A stretch of 64,000 nt of DNA from Chlorobiota bacterium (GCA_013152085.1 JAADHC010000054.1:1-64000); one strand, 5' to 3'; shown: positions 17,601-26,581, counted from the stretch's first letter. A program made the numbers and translations. Notes: generated by a model from the letters alone, not told the origin.

Positions 17601-18459
17601 CCTGTGCTACTACCCAGATATCATAAGCCGTTGCGGGGTTGGCACAGGTGACAACTACCGAAAAATCCATGTTGGCATTAGTAACTTCGACCGAATCATA
17701 GTCAAGAACCGTGACAGCGCCATAATCCTGCCCTGCTTTTACCTCAGAAGATGTCGGATTTGCAGAACCATCCAAAACTACAATTACATAAGCTTTCCCG
17801 GCGCGATCCATATTTACAACCACCGTTGCTTTGTCATCCCTGACAAATGTTGCCAAAGGATATCCCGAGTTCCAGACCGGCGGACCGGAGACGATATAGG
17901 TATGTGATCCCGGAGTCATATCCGCAACATTTGCAGGTTGCGTTATAGTCCATTCAGAAGCCGTCCAGGTTGTATTGGGCAAACCAATATCACTGTTTCT
18001 GACAGCTTTTCCGTCAAGATATTCCCAAGCCGTACCCGTACCATCAATATCAGGTTCTCCGTAAGCATCAAGCAAAGTTCCGGTAGTATGATCTCCACCC
18101 ATATACAGATAATATCCATCGTCTCCGTTTCCACTTACCGAAGTGTTCGACATATCCGGAGCGAAACCATAATACGTTTGAAAATCTGTGTTATTGTTTG
18201 CAATAACAAAAGTGCTTCCGGGGTTAATCGTGCCTGTAAGCTGGATATCATAATATGTACCTCCGTTTACCTGTTTCACCAGGTAGAAATTTCCGGCACC
18301 AAGATCGATAGGGGTTGCACCGGAATTATACAATTCAACAAATCTCCCCTGATAATGATCTGCAGGATCTGCAACCTCAGATATAAACAGGGATGTCTGT
18401 GCAAGAAGGGCTGTACTGATAAAGCCCGATAAGAAAAAAACCAGTAAATTTCTCTTCAT
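14608..18459 (-). CDS. Multidomain T9SS-secreted protein with two lamin-tail domains
   Basis: A 1283-residue secreted protein. Order seen: signal peptide (MKRNLLVFFLSGFISTALLAQ); a lamin-tail domain, about 25-195 (LFISEVADPADHYQGRFVELYN); two related Ig-like segments (IVIRWAAANIDSLYL and VVFKWNTSGIDSILI); an SbsA-type Ig-like domain, about 510-630 (VPENGKDDVPLTFSPLLFFNE); a second lamin-tail domain, about 635-800 (YFSEYVEGSSNNKALEIYN); two near-repeat domains of about 85 residues, each ending DWTVTVT (DUF5018-like); an OB-fold-like region (YKGQMVRTSGIVTAI); and a C-terminal type A sorting domain (LIYPNPNNGRFTLTV to VRRIVIR). The sorting domain means export by the PorT-containing type IX system and anchoring to the cell surface or release. 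No catalytic domain is recognised. Confidence 0.87.
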   Translation of the reverse strand: MKRNLLVFFLSGFISTALLAQTSLFISEVADPADHYQGRFVELYNSGATPIDLGAGNFYLVKQVNGGTYYDIQLTGTINPGSTFVIANNNTDFQTYYGFAPDMSNTSVSGNGDDGYYLYMGGDHTTGTLLDAYGEPDIDGTGTAWEYLDGKAVRNSDIGLPNTTWTASEWTITQPANVADMTPGSHTYIVSGPPVWNSGYPLATFVRDDKATVVVNMDRAGKAYVIVVLDGSANPTSSEVKAGQDYGAVTVLDYDSVEVTNANMDFSVVVTCANPATAYDIWVVAQDDATVPNVQTDPVKLDITTTALRNLSITNPAASDVFNLGDTIVIRWAAANIDSLYLASYDYTEDSTSYILEDNDIPQAIPVSPDSFELRIPHDAGAGDYDLILMDAADTTFQTKVGPITVQDNRVLTWIAPVNNSTFYVGDTVVFKWNTSGIDSILIGGVDYQDTSIFWLTVDEAGNLLAVPATPDSLVFPIPLNASTDSVRLIIYDAEDTSFYNVADPVYLIDTIKPEIYMLVPENGKDDVPLTFSPLLFFNEKVNATSGNLYLYKDDGTLIETFDLTAAEHDWGVFMFQMSSVLEPATHYYFKLDQGVIADMQGNIFNGLNDSTTWQFTTASAQPYFSEYVEGSSNNKALEIYNPTDHVIDLSGYALVSTFNGGGFDWTPYPLSGLLDPGDVYVIINPDFDFSLLADSAAVVDTIWGNPATWFNGDDARGLAQLVGGTWDDMTDYSIIDVIGIDTEDPGSGWDVAGVSAATANHTLLRKPTVKMGNLAEGWSVSAGTDPASSEWKVFDQNFVANLGLPTPTASDRTDISGFKLYDTTGVLVSKTVTIDSAAATIDVEILFGYGTVMDSLVPALTLAPGATSVPVSGDTVDFTNPVVFTVTAEDQITTRDWTVTVTEAASASTETDITSFVLAEATGPAVIDTTAHTVTAEVAFGTDLTVLVPTIEISAGATVNPASGAVTDFTNPVTYTVTAQDGTTTQDWTVTVTAFEPPTVTIHDIQYTTDPSGDSPYKGQMVRTSGIVTAINIYQSAFKGYFLQDAAAAWNGIYVYDPDHDTTQIGDSVTIVATVDEYYNLTELKSVAGYTTVSTGNTLPGPVSLTTGEASTEQWESVFVTFNDATCTANDLGYDEVSVDDGSGALIVDDFLYDYDATADFAVNNIYDLTGVMNYSYGDYKLNPRSADDISDVTGINTSVLTDQVLIYPNPNNGRFTLTVKGMQGNIQVTVINTLGKVMLNREFSVSGEIREDIDMTNQPDGLYFIRVRNGNNTTVRRIVIR

Positions 18460-18730
18460 AGTTTTTGATTTAATAGGTTAAATTTTTTTTTTGAAATTAA
18501 CATTACATCAAAAATGTAAAAAAGGGTATTAAAGTTAGATTTTTTTAGATGAATTGCATTAATCTTTGATTATTTTTTATTAACAGTCGGTTAATATTTT
18601 GGTGAAAGGTTCGGTTTTAGTGACGAATTCGCATACTGTTTTTCTTAACGGATATATGACCCCGGTCAGTAGAACCTTGTCTCCTTTTTTATATACTTGC
18701 AGCGTTGAACAATTAAAATTATAAAAAAAA

Positions 18731-19489
18731 ATGATTAAAACGATTTTTAATCACCGTTCGATACGGAAATACCGTTCCGAACCCATCCCTGACCGGATAC
18801 TGAATGAAATTCTTTCAGCCGGAACACGTGCTTCCACTACCGGAAACATGCAAGTGTACAGTATCGTGGTTACCATGGATGAAACGTTAAGAAAAAGACT
18901 GTGGGAAGTTCATTTTAAGCAGGATATGGTATTACAGGCTCCGGTGGTGATGACTTTCTGTGCAGATTTTAACCGTTTTTCGAAATGGTGCCGGCAACGG
19001 GAAGCGAATCCCGGTTATAACAACTTCCTGTCATTTTTTACAGCGTCCATTGATGCACTGCTTGCGGCTCAAAATGTAGCTCTTGCCGCTGAGGAACACG
19101 GGCTTGGAATTTGCTATCTCGGGACAACGACCTATATGGCAGAAAAGATCATTGAAATTCTTCATCTGCCTGAGCTGGTTGTTCCGGTGACCACCCTTGT
19201 AATCGGGTATCCGGATGAAACCCCTGACCTGACCGACCGTCTGCCGCTTGAAGGTGTGGTTCATGATGAAGTTTATAAAGATTACAAACCGGAAGATATC
19301 GACAGGATCTATCAGGAAAAAGAAGCTTTACCGCTTACAAAAGAACTATTGAAGGAAAATAAAAAGGAAACCCTGGCACAGGTTTTTACCGATAATCGTT
19401 ATACCAAAAAGGACAATACCTGCTTTTCGAAAGCGTTTCTTAAAACGATAGAACAACAGGGATTCCGGATGGAGGATGAAGAGGGATAA
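18731..19489 (+). CDS. Nitroreductase-family (NfsA/FRP-like) flavin oxidoreductase
   Basis: A 252-residue cytoplasmic protein beginning with the family signature HRSIRKYRSEPIP, followed by RASTTGNMQVYSIVV for FMN binding and LAAEEHGLGICYLGTT, typical of the NfsA/Frp branch. Such enzymes reduce nitro compounds, quinones or flavins with NAD(P)H. The C-terminal lysine- and glutamate-rich extension (from about 190) is typical of the longer NfsA-type members. It is divergent from the T9SS cargo gene and stands alone. The natural substrate cannot be told from sequence. Confidence 0.88.
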   Translation: MIKTIFNHRSIRKYRSEPIPDRILNEILSAGTRASTTGNMQVYSIVVTMDETLRKRLWEVHFKQDMVLQAPVVMTFCADFNRFSKWCRQREANPGYNNFLSFFTASIDALLAAQNVALAAEEHGLGICYLGTTTYMAEKIIEILHLPELVVPVTTLVIGYPDETPDLTDRLPLEGVVHDEVYKDYKPEDIDRIYQEKEALPLTKELLKENKKETLAQVFTDNRYTKKDNTCFSKAFLKTIEQQGFRMEDEEG

Positions 19490-19512
19490 TTGTGAATTGC
19501 CTTTGCAGTCAC

Positions 19513-19686
19513 TTATTTTTCACTTTCCAGGAGCATCACCAGCCTGAGCAGCAAAAGACCCGGTATGAGTGTACCCAGGTGAAACCACAAGCCATGCCAT
19601 GCCTGAGGAAACCATCGTAGATCAAGCCAGATACCCAGGGCGATACCTCCGGAAAGAAAAATAACCCATATCAAAAACCGGAACAT
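19513..19686 (-). CDS. Small membrane protein, 57 residues
   Basis: ATG at 19684-19686, TAA at 19513-19515. The product is very hydrophobic, with a first membrane segment at about residues 3-20 (FLIWVIFLSGGIALGIW) and a second at about 36-53 (HLGTLIPGLLLLRLVMLL), ending in ESEK. A good ribosome-binding site, AAGGTGAG, ends three bases before the ATG, which is unusual enough in this phylum to support expression. It could be a complete small protein or the surviving N-terminus of a larger membrane protein such as an isoprenylcysteine methyltransferase-like protein; I cannot decide. No function is proposed. Confidence 0.55.
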   Translation of the reverse strand: MFRFLIWVIFLSGGIALGIWLDLRWFPQAWHGLWFHLGTLIPGLLLLRLVMLLESEK

Positions 19687-19848
19687 AACCTCACCTTAAT
19701 ATTTTTACAATATTCCCCGGAATTGTCAAAATCTTTGATTTTGTCCATTTCGAGGAGACTTGAAAAACCCAGCAAATCATTCTTTTCTCAAAGAGATGCC
19801 TAAAGCAGACTTAGCTCAGGGAGCAGAGATTTGCGATTCTTACCGGAA
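19687..19848. other. Spacer with an 8-base inverted repeat
   Basis: GATTCTTA (19835-19842) and TAAGAATC (19850-19857) form a perfect hairpin with a 7-base loop that overlaps the stop codon of the dehydrogenase gene. There is no T-run on the minus strand, so it is more likely an mRNA 3'-end or processing hairpin than an intrinsic terminator. No other gene is visible in this spacer. Confidence 0.4.
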
Positions 19849-20946
19849 CTAAGAATCCAGAACCCTGAACTCTATTCCAAGCTTATCCGCCACTTCCTTG
19901 ACATCTTTTTGTATTGCCGGCAGAACGGAAATACCTTCTTTTGCCAGTCTTATTTCCGCTTCCCGTTCGATATCACCGGGGATTAAGACTTTCTTTCCGG
20001 GGGCTGGCCGGGATTTACGGAAAACATTAATCCACCGATCCATCCGTGATTTGAATTCCCCGGCTTCCATAAAAGCATCAATACGCCATGCGCCGAAGAA
20101 ATGTCCCATTCCTTTTCCGACCTGAACTTCCGGTATGGGCAGGTAAGCCAGGTTTGGTGGAACAAAGGGGCCGAAATTCGCGCCGGAGAGAACACCCGTA
20201 AGAATATCCACGATACTTCCCAGGGCATAACCTTTATGGCTTCCATGCGGGATATCGCCACCCAGCGGCACCATGGCGCCACCTTCTTTCAGGATATCCG
20301 GGTCATCCGAAGGATTTCCGTTTTTATCAATAACATAGCCGAAGGGTATTTTTTTCCCTTTTTTTGCGGCTACGCCCAGTTTCCCCCGGGCAATGGGGGT
20401 GGTGCTGAAATCACCGACGAAAGGAGGCTGTTTCCCGGCAGGTACAGCCACGGCGATAGGGTTGGTTCCCAGCATTCGTTCGGTACTGTTTACCGGTGCA
20501 ACCAACGGGTTTCCATTGGTCATGGCCAGCCCGATCATGTCGTGCTCGAGGGCCATCATTGCGTAGTAACTGCCGATACTGAAATGGTTTGAATTCCGGG
20601 TAGCTACCCATCCGCTGCCGGCCTTTTCGGATTTTTCAATGGCTATTTCCATCGACCGGTATGCAGCCAGCATACCAACGGCATTGTCTCCGTCAACTAC
20701 TGCAGTGCCGGGAGATTCATGTACAATGCGGATATCCGGTTTTATATTCAGGCGTCCTGCTTCCCATAGCTGGAAGTGATCCTTGATGCGGATCATCCCG
20801 TGCGAAGGCAGGTTACGCAGTTCGGCGCGGATAAAAACATCAGCGATGGCTTCTGCATCGTGACGGGGGCAACCCAGCCTTTCAAAAAAACGGGTCACGA
20901 AATCCCGCAAATAAGCGGGATCATACTTTGTCGATGGATTCATCAT
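19849..20946 (-). CDS. LDH2-family malate/L-lactate-type dehydrogenase
   Basis: A 365-residue cytoplasmic NAD(P)-dependent 2-hydroxyacid oxidoreductase of the LDH2/MDH2 family, a fold unrelated to classic Rossmann LDH. Family markers: the N-terminal RAELRNLPSHGMIRI, the segment WVATRNSNHFSIGSYYA, the NGNPLVAPV region, and HGSHKGYALG near residue 235. Members act on malate, lactate, ureidoglycolate, sulfolactate or imine substrates; which one applies is not readable here. Two adjacent Met codons (20946, 20943) could both start it. The upstream short-chain dehydrogenase stops two bases before this ATG, so the pair is one operon and may share a hydroxyacid pathway. Confidence 0.88.
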   Translation of the reverse strand: MMNPSTKYDPAYLRDFVTRFFERLGCPRHDAEAIADVFIRAELRNLPSHGMIRIKDHFQLWEAGRLNIKPDIRIVHESPGTAVVDGDNAVGMLAAYRSMEIAIEKSEKAGSGWVATRNSNHFSIGSYYAMMALEHDMIGLAMTNGNPLVAPVNSTERMLGTNPIAVAVPAGKQPPFVGDFSTTPIARGKLGVAAKKGKKIPFGYVIDKNGNPSDDPDILKEGGAMVPLGGDIPHGSHKGYALGSIVDILTGVLSGANFGPFVPPNLAYLPIPEVQVGKGMGHFFGAWRIDAFMEAGEFKSRMDRWINVFRKSRPAPGKKVLIPGDIEREAEIRLAKEGISVLPAIQKDVKEVADKLGIEFRVLDS

Positions 20947-20948
20947 TT

Positions 20949-21713
20949 TTATTGATTTTTGCGATATATATAAAAAGAATTGGCCTGGGCTGCAGGTGTA
21001 ATAATTATCTCATTCAGGTTAACATGAGCGGGACGGGTAAGGGTGAAAAGAATGATCTCGGCGATATCATTTCCTCTCAACGGATCCAGTCCCGAATAGA
21101 CATGATCTGCTTTTTCTTTATTTCCCTTGAACCTGACAACTGAAAACTCGGTTTCCACCATTCCCGGATTAATGGAAGTAACTTTGATACCATGTTCAAG
21201 AAGGTCGATGCGCATGGCTTTGTTAATGGCATCTACGGCATGTTTCGTTGCACAATAAACATTACCCTTAGCATAAACTTCCTTTCCGGCAGTAGATGAT
21301 ATATTGATAATATGGCCTTTTTTACGTTCAATCATACCGGGGATTACCGCCCGGGATATATATAAAAGGCCTTTTACATTCGTGTCGATCATTTGTTCCC
21401 AGTCGTCAATATTTCCTTCCTGGATTGTGTCGAAGCCGGCAGCAAGACCGGCATTATTTATAAGGATGTCGATATGCTGCCATTCGGAGGGAATTGAGGA
21501 GATGGCACTGCTCACCTCATCCCTGTTCCTGATATCAAAACAGCGTGTCAGTACATGAACATCTGAAGTGTCTGTAATTTCTTTCTTTAAAACTTCCAGG
21601 CGCTCTGCACGGCGGCCTGTAATGATCAGATCGAAATGGTTCTCTGCCAATAACCGCATAGTAGCTTCTCCTATGCCGGATGTAGCTCCTGTGATGAGGG
21701 CTATATTTTTCAT
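20949..21713 (-). CDS. YdfG-like short-chain dehydrogenase/reductase
   Basis: A 254-residue classical SDR. The cofactor motif TGATSGIG is at residues 8-15, with arginines just after the second strand (TGRRAER) favouring NADP(H). NNAG, the catalytic Ser in INISST and the YCATK catalytic Tyr/Lys pair are all present. The closest named group is the YdfG type, which oxidises serine, allo-threonine and 3-hydroxy acids; that substrate assignment is by family resemblance only. It is the first gene of a two-gene operon with the LDH2-type dehydrogenase. A -7-like TAATTTTG (21738-21731) lies 18 bases before the ATG, without a clear -33 box. Confidence 0.88.
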   Translation of the reverse strand: MKNIALITGATSGIGEATMRLLAENHFDLIITGRRAERLEVLKKEITDTSDVHVLTRCFDIRNRDEVSSAISSIPSEWQHIDILINNAGLAAGFDTIQEGNIDDWEQMIDTNVKGLLYISRAVIPGMIERKKGHIINISSTAGKEVYAKGNVYCATKHAVDAINKAMRIDLLEHGIKVTSINPGMVETEFSVVRFKGNKEKADHVYSGLDPLRGNDIAEIILFTLTRPAHVNLNEIIITPAAQANSFYIYRKNQ

Positions 21714-21847
21714 CGTTGTCTATTTTTTGCCAAAATTAGAAAAAAATCCATGCCTGCATTGATGAACTTTATCAGGGGATGATTCAAGTTTGGCAGCCTG
21801 ACCCTAAAAAATGATAAATGAAAACTCAGAATCCGTAATTTCTTGGT

Positions 21848-21855
21848 TATCTTTG
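21848..21855 (+). promoter_or_regulatory. -7 promoter box of the purL-menG-porT unit
   Basis: TATCTTTG is a perfect TAnnTTTG box 25 bases before the purL ATG. No good TTTG/TTG lies at the right distance upstream, so this is a partial promoter call. Confidence 0.5.
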
Positions 21856-21880
21856 TTGCCATGGATTAAACCTTTTTTAT

Positions 21881-24112
21881 ATGGCGTTACCTGAAGTTTC
21901 TTTAGATACTGCCCGGGGACTGGGACTTGAAGATCAGGAATATGAGATGATCTGCAGCATACTGGGACGTGATCCAAATTTTACCGAGCTGAGCATATTT
22001 TCTGTAATGTGGTCAGAACATGCTTCTTATAAAAACTCGATCAAATTACTGAAAACTTTACCGCGCGACGGAGAACAGATCCTTGCCGGTGCGGGCGAAG
22101 AAAATGCCGGCCTGGTGGATATCGGGAACGGACTGGCCTGTGCTTTTAAGATTGAATCACATAATCATCCCTGTGCGATTGAGCCCTATCAGGGTGCTGC
22201 TACCGGTGTTGGCGGAATCAATCGCGATATCTTTACCATGGGAGCCCGTCCTATTGCCCAGTTAAATTCGCTGCGGTTTGGAAAGATTGACAGTGACCGT
22301 ACACAATGGCTTATGAAAGGGGTGGTTAAGGGTATTGGAGATTATGGCAATGCTTTTGGTGTTCCTGTGCTTGCCGGCGAAGTCTATTTTAACGAGAGTT
22401 ATAGTACTAATCCCCTTGTAAATGCTATGTCTGTCGGGATATTAAAGCACGAGGAGATAATATCGGCCATAGCAAAAGGGAAAGGAAACCCTGTATATAT
22501 TGTCGGTTCATCTACAGGGAAGGACGGGATACATGGCGCCACTTTTGCATCTGCCGATATTACAGAAGATTCTGCCAATGATATCCCATCTATACAGGTA
22601 GGTGATCCCTTTATGGAAAAACTGTTGCTTGAAGCTACCCTGGAGTTGAACAAAACCGGTGCTGTGGTAGGTATGCAGGATATGGGAGCTGCCGGGATTA
22701 TCTGTTCAACTTCAGAGATGTCAGCAAAGGGAAACAGCGGCATGCGCATCGACCTGGATAAAGTCCCGTTACGGCAGCAAAATATAGAAGGGTGGGAGAT
22801 TCTCCTGTCCGAATCGCAGGAACGTATGCTGGTGGTTGTTGAAAAGGGCCGGGAAAAAGATGTAGAGGCCGTTTTTGAGAAGTGGGATCTGAATTGTGAA
22901 ATCATTGGTGAAGTCATTGACGAGGACCGGCTCTATTTTTACCGTTACGGTGAACTGATTGCCGATGTTCCTGCTTCCGTCCTGGTTCTGGGTGGAGGCG
23001 CACCCCAATACGACAGGGAATATGAAGAACCCGGCTGGATAAAGGAATATCGTGAATTTTCTATGAATGACATTCCGGAACCGGAGGAAATTCATGATAT
23101 CATTCACCAATTGATTAATGATCCCAATATTGCCAGCAAACGATGGGTATATGAACAGTACGATACGATGGTGGGAACAAGAAATATGTCAACCAATTTT
23201 CCGTCAGATGCCGGACTCGTGAATATTAAAGGGACACGGAGTGCCCTTGCCGTTACCGTGGATTGTAATTCAAGATATGTACAAAGCGATCCGGAAACCG
23301 GTGCTCAGATTGCCGTTGCAGAAGCTGCCCGGAATATCGTATGCTCGGGAGGGATACCACTGGCGGTTACCAACTGCCTGAATTTTGGCAATCCCTATAA
23401 TCCCGAAGTGTACTGGCAGTTTGTGCATGCCGTTAAAGGGATGGGCGAAGCATGCCGGAAGTTTAAAACGCCGGTTACCGGTGGCAATGTGAGTTTTTAC
23501 AACCAGGCCTCCATCGGGGGAAAAGTCGAACCGGTATATCCTACACCAACTATCGGGATGATCGGACTATTGAAAGAGAAAAACAACCAGATGACCATCC
23601 CTTTCAAAAGTAAAGGAAATATGATCTATCTGATCGGAAAATCGGTGAACGATATTGCTTCATCAGAATATCTTGCGCTGGTTCATGGTGTGGAAAAATC
23701 CCCGCCTCCTTATTTTAATATGGATGAAGAATTAAAAGTTCAGGAAGCCGTCCGGGATATGATTCGTTTTAGCCTGGTTCGTTCGGCTCATGATGTTTCC
23801 GAAGGAGGATTGTTTATTGCTTTAATGGAAAGTGGTATGCCCACAGGACTTGGGTTTGACATTACCACCGATGCTGAAATCCGTAAAGATGCTTTCCTGT
23901 TTGGCGAAGGACAGGGAAGGATCGTCGTATCCGTATCACCCACCCGTGAAACGGAATTTATAGATTATATGGTTAATACCGGTGTGCCTTTTTCTGCATT
24001 GGGTCATGTTACCCGTGGTGAAATCCGTATTGATGATATTTCCTACGGATTTGTCTGTGATATGAAAAAAGAGTATGATACGGCCATAGAATCTTATTTC
24101 ACCGTAAGTTAG
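21881..24112 (+). CDS. purL: Phosphoribosylformylglycinamidine synthase subunit PurL
   Basis: A 743-residue small-type PurL, the ATP-dependent synthetase subunit that converts FGAR to FGAM in purine synthesis. This size class lacks the fused glutaminase domain and needs separate PurQ and PurS, which are not in the window. Visible motifs: [11 protein letters not shown] near the N-terminus, [24 protein letters not shown] in the first AIRS-like half, [16 protein letters not shown], and the second half with [23 protein letters not shown] and HDVSEGGLF. Menaquinone methyltransferase follows one base after the stop codon, so the two are co-transcribed. Confidence 0.97.
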   Translation: MALPEVSLDTARGLGLEDQEYEMICSILGRDPNFTELSIFSVMWSEHASYKNSIKLLKTLPRDGEQILAGAGEENAGLVDIGNGLACAFKIESHNHPCAIEPYQGAATGVGGINRDIFTMGARPIAQLNSLRFGKIDSDRTQWLMKGVVKGIGDYGNAFGVPVLAGEVYFNESYSTNPLVNAMSVGILKHEEIISAIAKGKGNPVYIVGSSTGKDGIHGATFASADITEDSANDIPSIQVGDPFMEKLLLEATLELNKTGAVVGMQDMGAAGIICSTSEMSAKGNSGMRIDLDKVPLRQQNIEGWEILLSESQERMLVVVEKGREKDVEAVFEKWDLNCEIIGEVIDEDRLYFYRYGELIADVPASVLVLGGGAPQYDREYEEPGWIKEYREFSMNDIPEPEEIHDIIHQLINDPNIASKRWVYEQYDTMVGTRNMSTNFPSDAGLVNIKGTRSALAVTVDCNSRYVQSDPETGAQIAVAEAARNIVCSGGIPLAVTNCLNFGNPYNPEVYWQFVHAVKGMGEACRKFKTPVTGGNVSFYNQASIGGKVEPVYPTPTIGMIGLLKEKNNQMTIPFKSKGNMIYLIGKSVNDIASSEYLALVHGVEKSPPPYFNMDEELKVQEAVRDMIRFSLVRSAHDVSEGGLFIALMESGMPTGLGFDITTDAEIRKDAFLFGEGQGRIVVSVSPTRETEFIDYMVNTGVPFSALGHVTRGEIRIDDISYGFVCDMKKEYDTAIESYFTVS

Positions 24113-24113
24113 C

Positions 24114-24857
24114 ATGAAAAAAACGGCTAACGGTAATCCTACGGGTGAAATCCTGAATAACAAAGGTCAACATATCGGACACATGTTTGACAGGATAGCT
24201 CGACGTTACGACTTCCTCAACCACCTGCTCTCCATGGGTATCGATCGGTATTGGCGCAGGATTACCATCAGGGAACTCTCAGGCACTTCTCCGGAGCATG
24301 TACTTGATGTGGCTACCGGTACCGGTGACCTGGCTATAGCCCTAAGCCGTAAGCTTGGATGTAAAGTTACAGGTGTGGATGTTTCTGTAAATATGATGGC
24401 TTATGGGGAAAAGAAAATTGCCAGACGAAAGTTGACCGGAAAGATTACTTTCGTTAAAGGAGTTGCAGAAGCGCTCGCGTTTGATGCAAATACCTTTGAT
24501 GCCTCTACCGTAGCTTTTGGTGTAAGGAACTTTGGTGATCTTGAAAAAGGCCTGAAGGAGATCCTACGGGTACTTAAACCAGGATGCCCGCTGGCCGTTC
24601 TTGAATTTTCCATGCCCCGAAACAGATTGCTCAGGGGATGCTACACCTTTTATCTTTTTCATATTCTTCCGCTGGCCGGTAAAATAATTTCAGGTGACCG
24701 GCAGGCCTATGCTTACCTGCCGGCATCCATTAAAACTTTTCCAAAAGGTGATGATTTTGCTCATATTATGCAACAGGTTGGTTATGAAGATGTCTGGTTT
24801 CGGCCGCTTTCGTATGGTATTGTAACCCTTTATCTGGGGATAAAGAAGATAAAATAA
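24114..24857 (+). CDS. menG: Demethylmenaquinone methyltransferase (UbiE/MenG)
   Basis: A 247-residue SAM-dependent methyltransferase, the last step of menaquinone synthesis. Evidence: HMFDRIARRYDFLNHLLSMGIDRYWRR at the N-terminus, SAM motif I VLDVATGTGDLAI, the AFGVRNF motif, AVLEFSMP and YLPASIKTFPKGDDF, all in the UbiE/MenG order. Menaquinone is the expected quinone of this phylum and the likely acceptor for the ETF module at 50.4-56.2 kb. The gene starts one base after purL. The downstream neighbour porT is a frequent partner in Bacteroidota genomes. Confidence 0.95.
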   Translation: MKKTANGNPTGEILNNKGQHIGHMFDRIARRYDFLNHLLSMGIDRYWRRITIRELSGTSPEHVLDVATGTGDLAIALSRKLGCKVTGVDVSVNMMAYGEKKIARRKLTGKITFVKGVAEALAFDANTFDASTVAFGVRNFGDLEKGLKEILRVLKPGCPLAVLEFSMPRNRLLRGCYTFYLFHILPLAGKIISGDRQAYAYLPASIKTFPKGDDFAHIMQQVGYEDVWFRPLSYGIVTLYLGIKKIK

Positions 24858-24909
24858 TAATTTTACGGACAGTCAGTTATATCTATACTTAAAAAGATCA
24901 GTTATCGGA

Positions 24910-25611
24910 TTGAAACGGGGACTTTCCATATTATTCATTCTGGTGTCTTTTACGGTCGGGGCACAGCGGCCCCACGTAAAGAATAATCCGGCCTATGACG
25001 ATAAACCACTCCATTTTGGGTTTACACTGGGATTGAATACCATGGATTTTTTTGTGACTCATGATCCTGCCGGTTATGCTCAGGATACTTTATATGCCAA
25101 TGTCAGTAAGTTGCTTCCGGGTTTTAATATAGGTATTGTTTCCGATCTGCGCCTGGCAAAATACTGGGATCTGCGCTTTCTTCCCGGAATCAGTTTTGGG
25201 CAACGGGATCTTATTTATTACAGGAACCAGGTGGTTTATAATAGTAAACAACGGATCGAATCTTCTTTTCTTGAGTTTCCCCTGATACTAAAGTATAAAG
25301 CAAAAAGAATTAATAATTTCAGGCCTTATCTTATGGCAGGAATCAACTACCGGATCGATATGGCTTCGCGTAAAGCCTATAACCCTGACAAGGCTATCTA
25401 TGTGCGTCTGAAAGCATTAGACTTGTACCATGAGGAAGGCTTTGGCATTGATTTTTATCTGCCATATTTCAAATTAACTACTGAACTCAAAGTCTCTACA
25501 GGTTTTAGAAATATTCTTGTTTCAGAACCATCGGCCGAAAAACCGGAATTTGCCCGTGCCTTGCAACGTCTCAGATCCCAAATATGGGTATTGTCATTCC
25601 ATTTCGAATAA
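24910..25611 (+). CDS. porT: Type IX secretion system protein PorT
   Basis: A 233-residue outer-membrane beta-barrel protein. It has a signal peptide ending VGAQ, the hallmark LHFGFTLGLNTMDF early in the mature protein, and strongly amphipathic strands up to a C-terminal IWVLSFHFE. PorT is needed for type IX secretion in Porphyromonas and for gliding/secretion (SprT) in flavobacteria. Its location directly after the ubiE/menG gene is a recurrent arrangement in the phylum and supports the call. The only in-frame start compatible with the signal peptide is TTG at 24910-24912; no ATG precedes it in frame. It serves proteins such as the T9SS cargo at 14608-18459. Confidence 0.88.
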   Translation: MKRGLSILFILVSFTVGAQRPHVKNNPAYDDKPLHFGFTLGLNTMDFFVTHDPAGYAQDTLYANVSKLLPGFNIGIVSDLRLAKYWDLRFLPGISFGQRDLIYYRNQVVYNSKQRIESSFLEFPLILKYKAKRINNFRPYLMAGINYRIDMASRKAYNPDKAIYVRLKALDLYHEEGFGIDFYLPYFKLTTELKVSTGFRNILVSEPSAEKPEFARALQRLRSQIWVLSFHFE

Positions 25612-25635
25612 ATATATTAAAATATAAATAAATTT

Positions 25636-26412
25636 TTATGCGGGAATCTTCCTGGTGAGTTCGGCGCAGACAATGGCTGCCGCTGTGGAGAGATTTAGTG
25701 AATTGATAAACATGCTTGCCGTCTGACGCCCTGGAATAGTGAGGGGATAGGTGATCACTTTCGTGAGCACAGGACTAATCCCTTTTGATTCATTGCCCAG
25801 TAGGATAACACCTTTTTTTTCAATAATCGAAGCAAAAATATCTTCACCATCGAGGATGGTTCCATACACCGGAATACCCTGGTTGTTTGCCTGGTGTAAC
25901 CAGATATCGAGACCGGTATAAAATACATCGACAAGGGTCAGTGCACCCATGCTGGCCTGAATAACTTTAGGATTAAAAACATCGACACTATCCGGAGAAC
26001 AAATTACTTTTGAAATTCCGAACCATGCGGCTATACGAATCATGGTACCCAGATTTCCCGGATCCTGGATATTCTCGAGAACCAGCGTCCATTCATCGCC
26101 GGAAGGTGGAGGTATGGATTTCCCAACAGGCAGAGTGATCAAAGCAAGTACATTGTGCGGTGTTTTCAGGAAGCTTATCTTTTTCAATTCTTCGTAAGAA
26201 ACTTCGTTAATATTCCCTGCATGATCTTCATCTCCGGATAATTGTTTTTTTATCCATTCCTTTTTCGCAAAGATCTCCTTCACCTCCCATCTTTTACTAT
26301 TGATAAATGTGTCTACAAGTTTGTCTCCTTCCGCAACAAACAGTTTGTGTTGGTACCTGTATTTCTTTTGTCCAAGTGAGCGGATTTTTTTAATATGTGC
26401 TTTACTGATCAA
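25636..26412 (-). CDS. TrmH/SpoU-family RNA 2'-O-ribose methyltransferase
   Basis: A 258-residue SPOUT methyltransferase. An N-terminal substrate-binding domain (residues 1-100) is followed by the three SPOUT motifs: motif 1 LVLENIQDPGNLGTMIRIA, motif 2 LLGNESKGIS, and motif 3 SMFINSLNLSTAAAIVC, which together make the trefoil-knot SAM site. It methylates a ribose 2'-OH in rRNA or tRNA; the exact nucleotide is not predictable. The start is a TTG at 26412-26410, because no in-frame ATG fits. It is divergent from tamL. Confidence 0.9.
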   Translation of the reverse strand: MISKAHIKKIRSLGQKKYRYQHKLFVAEGDKLVDTFINSKRWEVKEIFAKKEWIKKQLSGDEDHAGNINEVSYEELKKISFLKTPHNVLALITLPVGKSIPPPSGDEWTLVLENIQDPGNLGTMIRIAAWFGISKVICSPDSVDVFNPKVIQASMGALTLVDVFYTGLDIWLHQANNQGIPVYGTILDGEDIFASIIEKKGVILLGNESKGISPVLTKVITYPLTIPGRQTASMFINSLNLSTAAAIVCAELTRKIPA

Positions 26413-26544
26413 GATATTGAATGATAAACGGAAATAATGGAATAAAGATAACGCATTCTGTCCATTTTTCCCGGCATGAAGATTAATTCACTGAAGTCAG
26501 TTTAATTTCATGTTCGTTTCATGTCAAAAGTATCAAAGCCTGTG

Positions 26545-26552
26545 TATATTTG
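26545..26552 (+). promoter_or_regulatory. -7 box inside the apparent 5' end of the tamL frame
   Basis: TATATTTG is a perfect TAnnTTTG match. If used, transcription begins near 26559, downstream of the first in-frame ATG (26510). That ATG would then not be in the mRNA, so the start must be later. The -33 region is not clear. Confidence 0.5.
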
Positions 26553-26581
26553 TAAACTTTAAGGCGATAAAACTTACCGGG

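Noticed and set aside
14608..18459. Several long antisense frames opposite the T9SS cargo gene
   Set aside because: They are by-products of codon bias in a repeat-rich gene; none has a start signal or domain, while the sense frame has a full domain series and terminator.
19806..19860. tRNA-like D-arm (TTAGCTCAGGGAGCAGAG) followed by a hairpin
   Set aside because: No acceptor stem, no T-arm and no anticodon stem of proper length can be built around it.
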